DNA of 64,000 nt from positions 806,001-870,000 of the forward strand of contig NZ_JABMLK010000001.1 in assembly GCF_013394855.1 (NCBI RefSeq), read 5' to 3'. The position numbers and the translations under genes are program-made. Shown here one piece after another: positions 34,007 through 43,167 of the stretch (positions are counted from its first letter, which is position 1; every line of letters begins with the position of its first letter). Origin of the DNA: Limnobaculum xujianqingii (GTDB lineage: Bacteria > Pseudomonadota > Gammaproteobacteria > Enterobacterales > Enterobacteriaceae). The notes beneath the pieces were generated by a model, which was not told where the DNA came from, made no database searches, and was given only the letters and a program-made list of their open reading frames with translations.

Positions 34007-35095
34007 CTATTCTGCAACTTCCCCCCAATCAGCCAACCGCACTTCAAGCTCTAAGGATGTGGTAAACCCGCCAGTCCCAATATCATGAACACAGCGCGTT
34101 ATTGTCCATTCACCAGAATCAATAGTTGATTTAAAACCGGTTACCACTGCGGGCTGATCAGGAAACAACTCTGGGCGACCTCTGTCCAGATTAATAGAAA
34201 ATACAGCAGCACCTCTCTGCAACTCAGCCCACTTAGCCGCCGCAGCCCGCTTTGCCGCCTTTTCTGTCGTGTATGTCCTTCGCATCACAAAGACATTACC
34301 TTCTTCACCCGCCATATAATTCCCTTCTTTTGACGTGGATTTGTTTTTGTCTTGTGATGGCGTTTTACTTTTGCGTTTGATGCTTACTTTTTGGGGTTTA
34401 CCAAAATTGAGATCCAGCCAATATGCAGATACACCAGTATATGCATCACGATCAGCAACGCGGAAATTATGGCGATCACCACTGGTTCTGGCGATAGTAA
34501 TTAATGGTAAGGGCTTACCGCTTTGAGATACACCACGCCCTGGAACAATAAACAGAATCATACCGTTTTTAATCGTTGCCACGGCACCCATCATTTTAGC
34601 CATTCGCGTCAGGAAGGATATATCAGACTCATTTGTCTGATCGGCGTGATCTATTTCAATCAATGCTAGCTCTTCACTGACGCCTGCCTGTAATTCGTAA
34701 CGACTGGCTATAGCGGCAACCACATCACCCACTTTGATATCATGCCAGCTGTGATCCCGTTTTACGTTGAATGTTTGACGAAAATCAGCGCTTTTTGCAC
34801 TGATAATAACTTGGTCTGGCGGCCCTCTGTGTGCCACCTCATCAACGGTATAAATACCTTTAAACACTAACGGTCGATTATTCCAGCCAAGTGACAATGA
34901 TAATTTCGCGCCTCTCGGCGGCAATTCCACTTTTCCGTCAGTATCATCCAGTGTTAGCTCCAGAGTATCCGCTTCGAACTCGCGATTATCTATTAGCGAC
35001 AATGAAATAAGCCGACTATTTAAAGCGGTACTTTCTTCACCATCAATCAGAATTTCAAATGCCGGTACGGGCGAGTAGTCATTATCAATCAGCAT
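34007..35095 (-). CDS. baseplate hub / late control protein D
   Basis: A 362-residue gpD family protein at the tail tube-baseplate hub. ESDISFLTRMAKMMGAVATI is a family block. AAGGTG precedes the ATG. In P2, D follows U in the same operon; here D points the other way from FI-U, so it needs its own promoter, provided by the Ogr site at 35162-35179, 75 nt upstream of its start. Confidence 0.9.
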   Translation of the reverse strand: MLIDNDYSPVPAFEILIDGEESTALNSRLISLSLIDNREFEADTLELTLDDTDGKVELPPRGAKLSLSLGWNNRPLVFKGIYTVDEVAHRGPPDQVIISAKSADFRQTFNVKRDHSWHDIKVGDVVAAIASRYELQAGVSEELALIEIDHADQTNESDISFLTRMAKMMGAVATIKNGMILFIVPGRGVSQSGKPLPLITIARTSGDRHNFRVADRDAYTGVSAYWLDLNFGKPQKVSIKRKSKTPSQDKNKSTSKEGNYMAGEEGNVFVMRRTYTTEKAAKRAAAAKWAELQRGAAVFSINLDRGRPELFPDQPAVVTGFKSTIDSGEWTITRCVHDIGTGGFTTSLELEVRLADWGEVAE

Positions 35096-35129
35096 ATATC
35101 ACACCTTATTCATAATGACACATCGTCGC

Positions 35130-35145
35130 CACATGCGCGCGCGCG
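35130..35145. repeat. alternating purine-pyrimidine (CG) tract, D side
   Basis: A 16-bp strictly alternating tract ending in an 11-bp GC run, between the Ogr site and the D start. Similar tracts lie at 45099-45112 and 53009-53018, each beside an Ogr site. Confidence 0.7.
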
Positions 35146-35161
35146 GGCAATGCCTGTTAGT

Positions 35162-35179
35162 TGTTATACGCCCCTGACA
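35162..35179. promoter_or_regulatory. Ogr binding site between D and FI
   Basis: Exact match to TGT-N12-ACA with extended symmetry (GTTGT...ACAAC). The centre is 75 nt from the D start on one side and 82 nt from the FI start on the other. One symmetric site may activate both divergent late transcripts. Confidence 0.75.
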
Positions 35180-35252
35180 ACCTTAACCAATAGCGCCGAC
35201 TTAACTTGCAAAGCAACATAACAATGAACCGAATCACAGGAGCGTAACTTTT

Positions 35253-36443
35253 ATGGCTACTAATTATCATGGCGTAACCGTCCGTGAGACTACTGATTTA
35301 AGCACCATTATCAACGATATTGATTCAGCCGTGATCGGCGTGGTCTGCGTTGCTGACGATGCAGATCCCGAAACTTTTCCGTTAAATGTGCCGGTATTGC
35401 TAACCCGCGTGGCTAACTTCCTGGGTAAAACAGGTAAAACCGGCTCATTATTCACTACACTAAAGGCAATAGCCGATCAGTGCAGCCCTCAAACTATTGT
35501 CATTCGCGTACCTGATGCCGCTAATATCACCGTGACGGAAGGTCAGACAGCACCGACTCAAGACCAGTTAATCATTGGTGGTTCTGACGAAAATGGCCGT
35601 TTTACCGGCATGTACGCCCTGCTTTCTGCTGAAATGCGCGTGGGTGTTCGACCGCGAGTGCTAGCCGTTCCTGGCTATGATACTCAGCCCGTTGCGGCTC
35701 AACTCGGTGTTATCGCTGAGAAACTACGTTCATTTGGCTATATCTCCGCCAATGGCTGTAACACAATCGCGGAAGTGAAAGAATACAGAGAGAATTTTTC
35801 ACAACGTGAACTGATGGTCATCTGGCCTAATTTCATTTCCTACAGTACTGCGGAAGGTAAAAACATTTCTGTCCCTGCACCGGCCCACGCCGTAGGAATG
35901 CGGGCAAAAATTGATGCCGATATGGGCTGGCATAAAACGATCTCAAACGTGGCCGTTAACGGCGTTTTGGGCTTAGACCGTGATATCTATTTCACTCTTC
36001 AGGGTACTGATACTGATGCGGACGAACTAAACGCCGCCAGTGTAACCACACTGATTAAACAAAATGGTTTTCGCTTCTGGGGATCTCGTACCTGCGATCG
36101 TGAAACCTACTTTTTTGAAAGCTATACGCGAACCGCTCAGATACTGGCTGATACCATTGCTGAAGCACACTTCTTCTATGTTGATAAACCACTGACACCT
36201 TCACTGGTGAAAGACGTTATTGATGGTATCAACCGCAAGCTAACTGCATTAGTAACTGCTGGCCGCCTGTTGGGTGCTAAGTGTTGGTATGACGCGGACG
36301 CCAACACGGCAGAGACGTTGCGATCCGGTCAACTGACTATCAAGTACAACTATACCCCTGTTCCACCGCTTGAGCATTTAAGCCTGGTGCAGGAATTTAC
36401 TGACGAATATCTGGCGGAGTTCGCCAACGCAGTCAACAGCTAA
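35253..36443 (+). CDS. tail sheath protein FI
   Basis: A 396-residue P2 FI-type contractile sheath protein, the same length as the P2 protein to within a residue or so. ATNYHGVTVRETTDLSTII at the start and RFWGSRTCDRETYFFESY in the middle are diagnostic. GGAGCG lies before the ATG. First gene of the FI-FII-E-T-U unit, which is inverted compared with P2. Confidence 0.93.
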   Translation: MATNYHGVTVRETTDLSTIINDIDSAVIGVVCVADDADPETFPLNVPVLLTRVANFLGKTGKTGSLFTTLKAIADQCSPQTIVIRVPDAANITVTEGQTAPTQDQLIIGGSDENGRFTGMYALLSAEMRVGVRPRVLAVPGYDTQPVAAQLGVIAEKLRSFGYISANGCNTIAEVKEYRENFSQRELMVIWPNFISYSTAEGKNISVPAPAHAVGMRAKIDADMGWHKTISNVAVNGVLGLDRDIYFTLQGTDTDADELNAASVTTLIKQNGFRFWGSRTCDRETYFFESYTRTAQILADTIAEAHFFYVDKPLTPSLVKDVIDGINRKLTALVTAGRLLGAKCWYDADANTAETLRSGQLTIKYNYTPVPPLEHLSLVQEFTDEYLAEFANAVNS

Positions 36444-36452
36444 GGGGCGATC

Positions 36453-36968
36453 ATGGCACTTCCACGTAAATTTAAATATTTCAACGGCTTTGTTAATGGT
36501 GATAACTACATGGGACTGATCCCTGAGGTCGAACTGCCAAAGCTCAGTAAAAAAGTTGAAGACTATCAGGCTGGCGGAATGCCAGGCGCTATCGCCGTTG
36601 ATCTTGGTTTTGATTCCGGCGCGCTGGACATGGGTATTACGCTTGGCGGCGTCGAAGCTCGTTTATTAAAAACATGGGGAAATGCTACTGCTGATGGTAC
36701 GCAGTTCCGCTTTGCAGGTTCAATTCAGGACGAAGCTACTGGTGAGGCTGTTGCTTGTGAAATTCAAACCCGTGGCCGTTTTACCGAGTTGGATCCTGGT
36801 TCAGCTAAAGCCGGTGATGATACATCACAAAAATACACCTTAAAGAATACCTATCTCAAGCTGACGATTGCGGGAGAAGAGATCATTGAGGTTGATTTAC
36901 TCAACATGATTTACGTGGTTGGCGGTGTTGATGTGCTTGAAAAACACCGCGCGAACTGCGGTCTATAA
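36453..36968 (+). CDS. tail tube protein FII
   Basis: A 171-residue P2 FII-type tail tube protein. ALPRKFKYFNGFVNGDNYMG at the start and the MIYVVGGVDVLEKHRANCGL ending are typical. It follows FI by 9 nt. Confidence 0.93.
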   Translation: MALPRKFKYFNGFVNGDNYMGLIPEVELPKLSKKVEDYQAGGMPGAIAVDLGFDSGALDMGITLGGVEARLLKTWGNATADGTQFRFAGSIQDEATGEAVACEIQTRGRFTELDPGSAKAGDDTSQKYTLKNTYLKLTIAGEEIIEVDLLNMIYVVGGVDVLEKHRANCGL

Positions 36969-36993
36969 CCTTATCAAAGGAAACTGATTAATT

Positions 36994-37332
36994 ATGAATA
37001 AGTTAAATACTCAGCATACTGTCACGCTGGTTCGCCCTATCCCACGTAAAGGCGGTGATATTAAAGAGGTAGCGCTTACCGCCGTGTTGAGACAGGCCGG
37101 ATCGTTACGTGGGTTGAAAGTGTATGACGTTCTGACATCCAGTTATGACGCCCTATTAGTTTTATTACCGCGAGTAACATCACCGGCACTGACTGAAGAT
37201 GAGATCGCGCGGATGGATACCTGGGATTTCTGCCAGCTATCTAATGCGGTGGCTGATTTTTTGCAACCGAATTCGGAACAGAACGAGACCGAACCGGAAA
37301 CCGCATTATCCAATGCCCCTTTGACCGAATAG
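36994..37332 (+). CDS. tail assembly chaperone E (short form)
   Basis: A 112-residue gpE family chaperone between tube and tape measure. It ends in the zero frame at 37332, but codon 89 onward carries the T TTT TTG slippery heptamer (37257-37263) identical to the one used in P2 to produce E+E'. AAAGGAAA precedes the ATG. Confidence 0.9.
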   Translation: MNKLNTQHTVTLVRPIPRKGGDIKEVALTAVLRQAGSLRGLKVYDVLTSSYDALLVLLPRVTSPALTEDEIARMDTWDFCQLSNAVADFLQPNSEQNETEPETALSNAPLTE

Positions 37333-37460
37333 ACAGCATCATGGCCGATATCGCCGTAGTGTTTCACTGGCGACCGGCTGATATGGACGCCATGACAGTG
37401 ACTGAATTGCTGTCATGGCGTGAGCAGGCGGCTGATCGCAGTGGGAACAATTCATCATGA
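37257..37460 (+). CDS. E' frameshift extension of chaperone E
   Basis: A -1 slip at T TTT TTG (37257-37263) enters a frame that stays open to a TGA at 37458-37460, overlapping the tape measure ATG (ATGA). The product E+E' would be about 155 residues, with an E' part containing VVFHWRPADMDAMTVTELL and LSWREQAADR, typical of P2 E'. Site, spacing and position are as in P2. Confidence 0.88.
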   Translation, partial: FFATEFGTERDRTGNRIIQCPFDRIDSIMADIAVVFHWRPADMDAMTVTELLSWREQAADRSGNNSS

Positions 37461-40297
37461 CAGACCGCAAACTTAATATTCAGGTTGCATTTAGTGCCTT
37501 AAACAATATGGCCCGCCCTGTTTCCGCTGCTCGTAATGCGGCCGCAGGGCTTGCCACACAAATCCGCAGTACCCAAAATAGCATCAAGTCCTTAGAACGT
37601 CAGGCGACCAGTTTTGACCGTCTAACCGCAGCCAGTAGCCGCACAACTAACGAACTGACACAAGCAAAAGCTAAAGCCAGAGAAATGGCTGCGGCTTACG
37701 GCCCATTGAAAGGCAGAACAACAGAACAGGTTGAAGCATTAAAGCAACAACGTGCTGCTATTCGGTCATTGGTTCAACAACAAAACCAACAAAAAAACCG
37801 GCTTGGTCAGCTACGCGCTGAATTATATCGCCATGGTGTATCTGTCGCTCAGGGGAGCCGAGCTACCGACCAAATTAGATTGCGAACCGAACAATACAAC
37901 AGACAGTTAGCTGAACAACAGCGGCGTCTTAATAATGTTACAAGGTCACAATCTCAATATAACCGAACCAAAGAACTTGCCGGAAAACTGACAAGTGGCG
38001 GTATGCGGGCAACAATGGCCGGTGCGGCGACAATAGCCCCTATCGTTGGTACAGTAAAAGCCTATAGCAGTCTTGAAGATTCTATGAAAGGTGTCGCCAA
38101 ACAGGTAGACGGTTTGCGAGACGCTAATGGGCAGCGCACCAATCGCTTTTATGAGATGCAACAAGCGATAAAAGGTGCAAGTGAAACATTACCGATGCTC
38201 TACGGCGCTAATGATTATGCAGCGCTGGTTGAAGGTGGCGCCCGAATGGGTGTTGCTAACAGTAATGATCCGTGGGAGAAGCAAAAAACCGATCTGTTAA
38301 CGTTTGCCAGTACTGCGGCAATGGCCTCCACTGCATTTGAACTGCCCGCAGAGCAATTATCTGAAAGTCTGGGTAAGATTGCTGGTCTTTATAGTATCCC
38401 AATTGCTGAAATAGAATCATTGGGTGATGCTATTAACTATCTCGATGATAATGCGAAATCAAAAGGCGCAGATATCATTGATGCATTACAGCGTATGGGT
38501 GGATTCGCTGATAAGCTTAATTATCAAAATGCGGCAGCCCTTGGTTCTACATTTTTAACCCTTGGCTCCACAGCAGAAACCGCAGCCAGTGCTTCTAATG
38601 CCATGGTGCGTGAGCTGGCTAACGCCATGATACAACCAGATAAATTTCAATCGGCGCTGGACACGTTAGGATTAAGTGCTCAACGTATTGAAAAAAGTAT
38701 GTCTGAAGATGCTATGGGAACAATCATTGGCGTACTTGAGGCAACCAGTAAACTGGCAAAAGAAAAGCAAATCCCCGTATTAACTCAGTTATTTGGAAAA
38801 GAGTTTGGTGATGATGCAGCAAAACTCGCCAATAACCTCCCCGAACTCAGACGGCAAATTGAATTGACGCGGGGAACAGCCGCTAAAGGTTCTATGCGGC
38901 GGGAATCCGATATCAATAAAGACTCACTGTCAGCGCAATGGATGCTACTCAAAGCCAGTGCAGTAAATACATTTACCAGCCTGGGTGAAACATTACGCGA
39001 GCCTCTATTGGAGGCAATGAAATCAGTACAAGATTTACTGAAACGCTTTCGTACATGGATAGAAAATAATAAAGAACTGGCCGGTACGCTAATGAAAATC
39101 GGCGGAGCTATTGGTGCTGCGCTTGTTGCTTTCGGCACGTTGGCGGCAGGGATTGGCGCCGTTCTCGGCCCGATAGCCTCTGTTAAATTAAGCCTGTCAA
39201 CATTACTGGAGGACACCAGTATAGGCAGCTTATTAAGTGGTTTTCTGGATGTTCAAGATCTGCTGGGTGGATTAATCGGGCCTATACAAGCGGTCGGTTC
39301 ATGTTTAAGTTCAGTGTTCGGGCCGATGATTGGTGTTATTGCAGGCATCAGTGCGCCAATATGGGCGTTGATAGCCGTTATTGTTGTAGCAGCTATTGCC
39401 GTTATTAAATTTTGGGAACCTATTAAAGCATTTTTCAGTGGTTTCTTTTCTGGCTTAGTCAGTGGATTACAGCCTGTTATTTCTGCTTTCTCATGGCTAT
39501 CCCCTCTATTTGATTCTATTGGCGCTGCTATTGGTGTTGTTTGGGAATGGTTTACCAAGTTATTTGAACCTATTCATTTTTCCGCCGAAGCACTCGACTC
39601 TTGCACCAGTGCAGGTCAGACATTTGGTGAGCTGGTTGGTAAAGCCCTTTCAGGTTTATTCTCTGTGATAACCAGTGTTGCAAAGGGTATTGGCTGGCTA
39701 CTGGAAAAACTTGGCGCAATTCCCAGTGCTGCCGATGCGGCATTACATGCTGCTAATGCAATGGCGCCAAGCGATTTAAATAAACAATTTATTGAAGCCT
39801 TTGGCAGTAAAAATCAGAAAAAGGACGAACCTCCAAAATCTGACAATAAACCCGTTACGGTAAAACTATCCGGCCCGCAATTGGGAGCATTAAAAGGAAG
39901 TGGTAAAAATAGCAGTAAATCGGGAGGTGGAGGCGGTGGTAACTTCACTAATAAACTGGAACAACGTGACCTTAATAAACTGGGTGATATCGTTTTCAAG
40001 AATGTTCCGCCCTATTTATCACTGCGTGGCGGATATGCTGAACCAATGGTGCAACATGGGCGTTCAGCCGTTTCCCCTTATACTGTCCAGCCACCAGAAC
40101 AGAAAACAAATAGCACTGCAGGATCGTCAGCAGCGTCTATGCCCGTTGTTAGTGATCAATACAATATTAATATTTATATCAATGATGCGGCCAATCTTAA
40201 CGAGGAAAACTTAGCCAAACGTATCAGACAAGAACTTGAAGCGCATCAGGCCAGTATTGATCGTCGTCGCCGTTCATCACTGGTAGATAACAGTTGA
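37457..40297 (+). CDS. tape measure protein T
   Basis: A 946-residue gpT-type tape measure that sets tail length. The N-terminal 170 residues are coiled coil, the central part is Ala-rich helical, and hydrophobic segments occur at about 545-580 and 630-655. A glycine/serine-rich linker (SGGGGGGNF) lies near residue 826. It is one residue different in length from the tape measure of the Mu-like prophage and shares the KAFFSG and LFEPI segments. It overlaps the E' stop. Confidence 0.92.
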   Translation: MTDRKLNIQVAFSALNNMARPVSAARNAAAGLATQIRSTQNSIKSLERQATSFDRLTAASSRTTNELTQAKAKAREMAAAYGPLKGRTTEQVEALKQQRAAIRSLVQQQNQQKNRLGQLRAELYRHGVSVAQGSRATDQIRLRTEQYNRQLAEQQRRLNNVTRSQSQYNRTKELAGKLTSGGMRATMAGAATIAPIVGTVKAYSSLEDSMKGVAKQVDGLRDANGQRTNRFYEMQQAIKGASETLPMLYGANDYAALVEGGARMGVANSNDPWEKQKTDLLTFASTAAMASTAFELPAEQLSESLGKIAGLYSIPIAEIESLGDAINYLDDNAKSKGADIIDALQRMGGFADKLNYQNAAALGSTFLTLGSTAETAASASNAMVRELANAMIQPDKFQSALDTLGLSAQRIEKSMSEDAMGTIIGVLEATSKLAKEKQIPVLTQLFGKEFGDDAAKLANNLPELRRQIELTRGTAAKGSMRRESDINKDSLSAQWMLLKASAVNTFTSLGETLREPLLEAMKSVQDLLKRFRTWIENNKELAGTLMKIGGAIGAALVAFGTLAAGIGAVLGPIASVKLSLSTLLEDTSIGSLLSGFLDVQDLLGGLIGPIQAVGSCLSSVFGPMIGVIAGISAPIWALIAVIVVAAIAVIKFWEPIKAFFSGFFSGLVSGLQPVISAFSWLSPLFDSIGAAIGVVWEWFTKLFEPIHFSAEALDSCTSAGQTFGELVGKALSGLFSVITSVAKGIGWLLEKLGAIPSAADAALHAANAMAPSDLNKQFIEAFGSKNQKKDEPPKSDNKPVTVKLSGPQLGALKGSGKNSSKSGGGGGGNFTNKLEQRDLNKLGDIVFKNVPPYLSLRGGYAEPMVQHGRSAVSPYTVQPPEQKTNSTAGSSAASMPVVSDQYNINIYINDAANLNEENLAKRIRQELEAHQASIDRRRRSSLVDNS

Positions 40298-40308
40298 GGT
40301 AAAAAATT

Positions 40309-40758
40309 ATGCTTGGTATCCGCTTAAATATCATGATGATTCTGGGAATGTTTCCGTTTATGTTGAAAACAGTGCCTTACCAGAATTTAAATCAGGTAAC
40401 AGACTGGCGTCATGTAAAAAATGACCGTATTGGCCGTTCTCCACGCCGCCAGTTTATTGGGACTGGTGATGATAAGATAACTTTGTCTGGTGTTCTCTAT
40501 CCCGAAGTAAGCGGTGGTGACTTATCATTATCGACATTGCGGACTATGGCCTATTCGGGAATGCCCTGGCCGCTGATTGAAGGTACTGGCGTCATTTATG
40601 GAATGTTTGTAATTACCAATATTACAGAAACCCGCACCGAGTTTTTCAAAGATGGTAAAGCCAGAAAAATAGAGTTCAGTCTTTCACTGGAAAAAGCCAG
40701 CGAAGACTTGCGGGAAAAGCTGGCTGACTTTAGTTTGTCGGACATTTTACCATTCTAA
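40309..40758 (+). CDS. tail protein U
   Basis: A 149-residue P2 gpU family tail protein, probably the tail terminator. MMILGMFPFMLKTVPYQNL and GVLYPEVSGGDLSLSTLR are family blocks. GAGG lies before the ATG at 40309; the internal MM at 40333 aligns with the P2 start but has no ribosome site. Confidence 0.9.
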   Translation: MLGIRLNIMMILGMFPFMLKTVPYQNLNQVTDWRHVKNDRIGRSPRRQFIGTGDDKITLSGVLYPEVSGGDLSLSTLRTMAYSGMPWPLIEGTGVIYGMFVITNITETRTEFFKDGKARKIEFSLSLEKASEDLREKLADFSLSDILPF

Positions 40759-40778
40759 CCATACCGGCAAACACAGAT

Positions 40779-40802
40779 ATAAACGGCTATGTCTTCCTGA
40801 AT
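40779..40802 (+). repeat. 24-bp direct repeat, copy 1
   Basis: The 24 bases starting ATAAACGGCTATGTC are identical to 57794-57817. Here the copy lies after U. At the second site it forms the right arm of a hairpin, but here the left arm is degenerate. About 33 nt further both copies meet a shared TTCTTCAGCA. Confidence 0.7.
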
Positions 40803-40846
40803 AAATAAGTGGCCACCACAGTTATTTATATCTATTCTTCAGCAAA

Positions 40847-40870
40847 AAGCCCGCACATGTTTGCGGGCTT
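40847..40870. terminator. bidirectional terminator between U and fibre chaperone
   Basis: AAGCCCGCA and TGCGGGCTT form a perfect 9-bp stem. On the minus strand GGGCTTTTTGC follows, a strong terminator for the V-to-G transcript; on the plus strand it closes the FI-U transcript. Confidence 0.85.
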
Positions 40871-40891
40871 AATTATTTAATTGACTTATTT

Positions 40892-41317
40892 CTAAGGTTG
40901 ATCCGGCCAATCAATGTCAGGTGCTGTAGCAGTGTCTACTCGGGTTAGTAATACTCGGTATTTTTTCCAGGCAGCTAACTGAATTTCCTCTTCATCTGTA
41001 GCTATGCTTAGTTCAACAGCATCAATTAGAGGGGCTATTTTTTCGTTAGCTCTTGCCAGTCGCATTAATTTTTCATTGTCAGCGATTGCTACAAGCTCTG
41101 CCAAGGTTGGTTCTGGAACATCAACCCACATGGGAAGTCCATCATTACCAGCAACACGCATCATTCCGGCTGGAGGAATATCTGTATATAACTGGTAAGT
41201 ATCATCAGACACGCTAACACCATCAGACGGCCAGCCGTGCTCGGAATTAACATAAGATTCCTTCAGCTCAGTTGGGTAGAATGAATTATTAATAGCACTA
41301 TAAATATAACTGGACAT
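40892..41317 (-). CDS. tail fibre assembly chaperone (gpG/Tfa)
   Basis: A 141-residue Tfa-family chaperone, homologous along its whole length to the one in the Mu-like prophage: YSAINNSFYP here and YSAKNNAFYP there, then AWKKYRVLLTRVD and the DWPDQP end. It folds the tip of the adjacent fibre H. Last gene of the V-W-J-I-H-G unit. Confidence 0.9.
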   Translation of the reverse strand: MSSYIYSAINNSFYPTELKESYVNSEHGWPSDGVSVSDDTYQLYTDIPPAGMMRVAGNDGLPMWVDVPEPTLAELVAIADNEKLMRLARANEKIAPLIDAVELSIATDEEEIQLAAWKKYRVLLTRVDTATAPDIDWPDQP

Positions 41318-41320
41318 AAT

Positions 41321-42559
41321 TTAGTATCCTATTGCTCTATAATATGCAGTGCCCGCTGGGTATATATTTCCCATGCTGCTATACGCCCTGAATTGTGCAT
41401 TATTACTCAATACCATTGCAGAAAAAATGCCAGCTGATCCCGGGCTGAAGCCGTTATGGGTCAGCTGAATATTGATACATTTGTTTGGGAATGGGATTGG
41501 AAAACTATTCAAATAACCGGCTTCCACACCGGTATTCCCGCTAGCGTTGCATATTCCCCATTGTTCAATCAGGCCGCTTGGTTGATAGCCCCAGCCGTTT
41601 TCCGTAACGCTCGATCTAAATAACAGCGAATATTTTAATATTCCGTCACCAGTGGCATGCCATGACGAGTTCTGTTCAACAATCATTGTCACACTCTCAG
41701 TCGGCATTAATTTAAAGCTTTTCACTGTGGACATGGGTATTGAAATATTATCATCTGGATTTCCGACAGAAATAGTGACCATAGAGTTTTTCACATTCCA
41801 GATAGTGATCGTTTGCCCGCTACTATTAATGTTACCGATATCGGGTAATGTAAACGTTGCCGGTGAGTCATTATCAATCCAGACTCGGCGACCAAAATCT
41901 TGTAATGTAAACTGGCTAACAGCTTGTTTATTAACTTGAGAATGAAAATATCCTTTCTCTTGTAGTCTTAGAGGGGTTACTGATGCGGTTTTATTACTAC
42001 CTTTAAACGTATCATCTGAGGTAGCAAGCCTCACAAAACCCTTTTGTGTTTCGGTTGCATCAGGATGCGCCCTTGATTCTGAATGCTTTAAAACTAAATC
42101 ATCCACATACTTTCGGGTGGCTAGGACAACAGCCGGATCTATTTTTAATGAGATCTCACTGGTACTGTTAACAATCAAAATCATTCTGACTGCCTGTGTT
42201 CTGCCGCTGCCCTCACTGAGCTGAGGTTTATATGTTTCAGGGCAATTTGCAACGGCGATCAGAATACCATCTTTATCAAATAATCCGATTTCCCGAATGT
42301 ACCAACCGCCAACATCTTCAGGAATAATCTGTTCCGCAATAATCTGATTGGTATTATTAGGATCAATACTCAATGAATTTAATGGTGCTCGGCGTTTTTC
42401 TCCAATCAGTATCGTTTGTGAAGCTGTCGGTGTAGGTATAGATCCACCGCCATCACCTACCGCCATATGAGCAATATCCAGCGTTGTACCTAATGCCGTA
42501 GCATTAGCCAGCTTTGCCGCGCCAAGGTCAGTAAGAATTGCATAAAATTTATTTGTCAT
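41321..42559 (-). CDS. tail fibre protein H
   Basis: A 412-residue fibre. Residues 1-150 are the P2 H-type baseplate attachment domain (YAILTDLGAAKLANATALG, GGWYIREIGLFDKDG). A short repeat (TQKGFVRLAT) leads to the tip module from about residue 223 shared with the Mu-like prophage fibre. It is much shorter than P2 H, so the shaft is reduced. The last 70 residues differ between the two prophages. Confidence 0.9.
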   Translation of the reverse strand: MTNKFYAILTDLGAAKLANATALGTTLDIAHMAVGDGGGSIPTPTASQTILIGEKRRAPLNSLSIDPNNTNQIIAEQIIPEDVGGWYIREIGLFDKDGILIAVANCPETYKPQLSEGSGRTQAVRMILIVNSTSEISLKIDPAVVLATRKYVDDLVLKHSESRAHPDATETQKGFVRLATSDDTFKGSNKTASVTPLRLQEKGYFHSQVNKQAVSQFTLQDFGRRVWIDNDSPATFTLPDIGNINSSGQTITIWNVKNSMVTISVGNPDDNISIPMSTVKSFKLMPTESVTMIVEQNSSWHATGDGILKYSLLFRSSVTENGWGYQPSGLIEQWGICNASGNTGVEAGYLNSFPIPFPNKCINIQLTHNGFSPGSAGIFSAMVLSNNAQFRAYSSMGNIYPAGTAYYRAIGY

Positions 42560-43167
42560 GGGTTTACTCTCATGCTGTCAATAACGTGCACCGCTCCGGC
42601 ATAAAATTCCATGCCAGATACGGAAATTAACTCTGATAAATAGGGGTAAACGGTTATTTCATCACCGAGATAAGCAGCGGCGCCAATATATGCAGGGCCA
42701 GAACTACCCAGACTAATCACCAATCCAGCTAAATGGCGGCTGCATGGCTTTGCGTCATCAATCAGCCTTTCCAATTCTGCATACATTTCATCGGTGATTC
42801 CTGACTCTAACACCCCGACCTCAAGCCGGAATGTGCCGGGCACTTCATTCAATTCCCACCACATAATGACGTTAATCAGAAAGCCTAGCGGCTCCACCGC
42901 TCGACGCAGCGCGCTAACCGTTCCTTTATGACGATGAATAAAATAAGCTTTTTTAATCACTTCACGTTTTGTCTGTTCCAGCCAGTCGAAAGACCAACGA
43001 TCAACAGAAAAAGCCCAGGCGAGATAAGGCAATAATTCAACAGGACAAGTATCAGGATCCCATAATGTACGTAACGGTACGGAAATATCACTAAGTGGCG
43101 CGCACGCCAACGTCATGGCGTGTTCTAATGGTGAAGAATTAGGTGGTAATAACGATTTATTCATCAT
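42556..43167 (-). CDS. tail protein I
   Basis: A 203-residue P2 gpI family protein joining baseplate and fibre. LLPPNSSPLEHAMTLACAP, PYLAWAFSVDRWSFDWLE and KAYFIHRHKGTVSALRRAVE are diagnostic. It overlaps J at its start and H at its end. Confidence 0.92.
   Translation of the reverse strand: MMNKSLLPPNSSPLEHAMTLACAPLSDISVPLRTLWDPDTCPVELLPYLAWAFSVDRWSFDWLEQTKREVIKKAYFIHRHKGTVSALRRAVEPLGFLINVIMWWELNEVPGTFRLEVGVLESGITDEMYAELERLIDDAKPCSRHLAGLVISLGSSGPAYIGAAAYLGDEITVYPYLSELISVSGMEFYAGAVHVIDSMRVNP

Noticed and set aside
39253..39558. Minus-strand open frames inside the tape measure and other late genes
   Set aside because: They mirror strongly coding sequence of well-supported genes and lack starts with ribosome sites.
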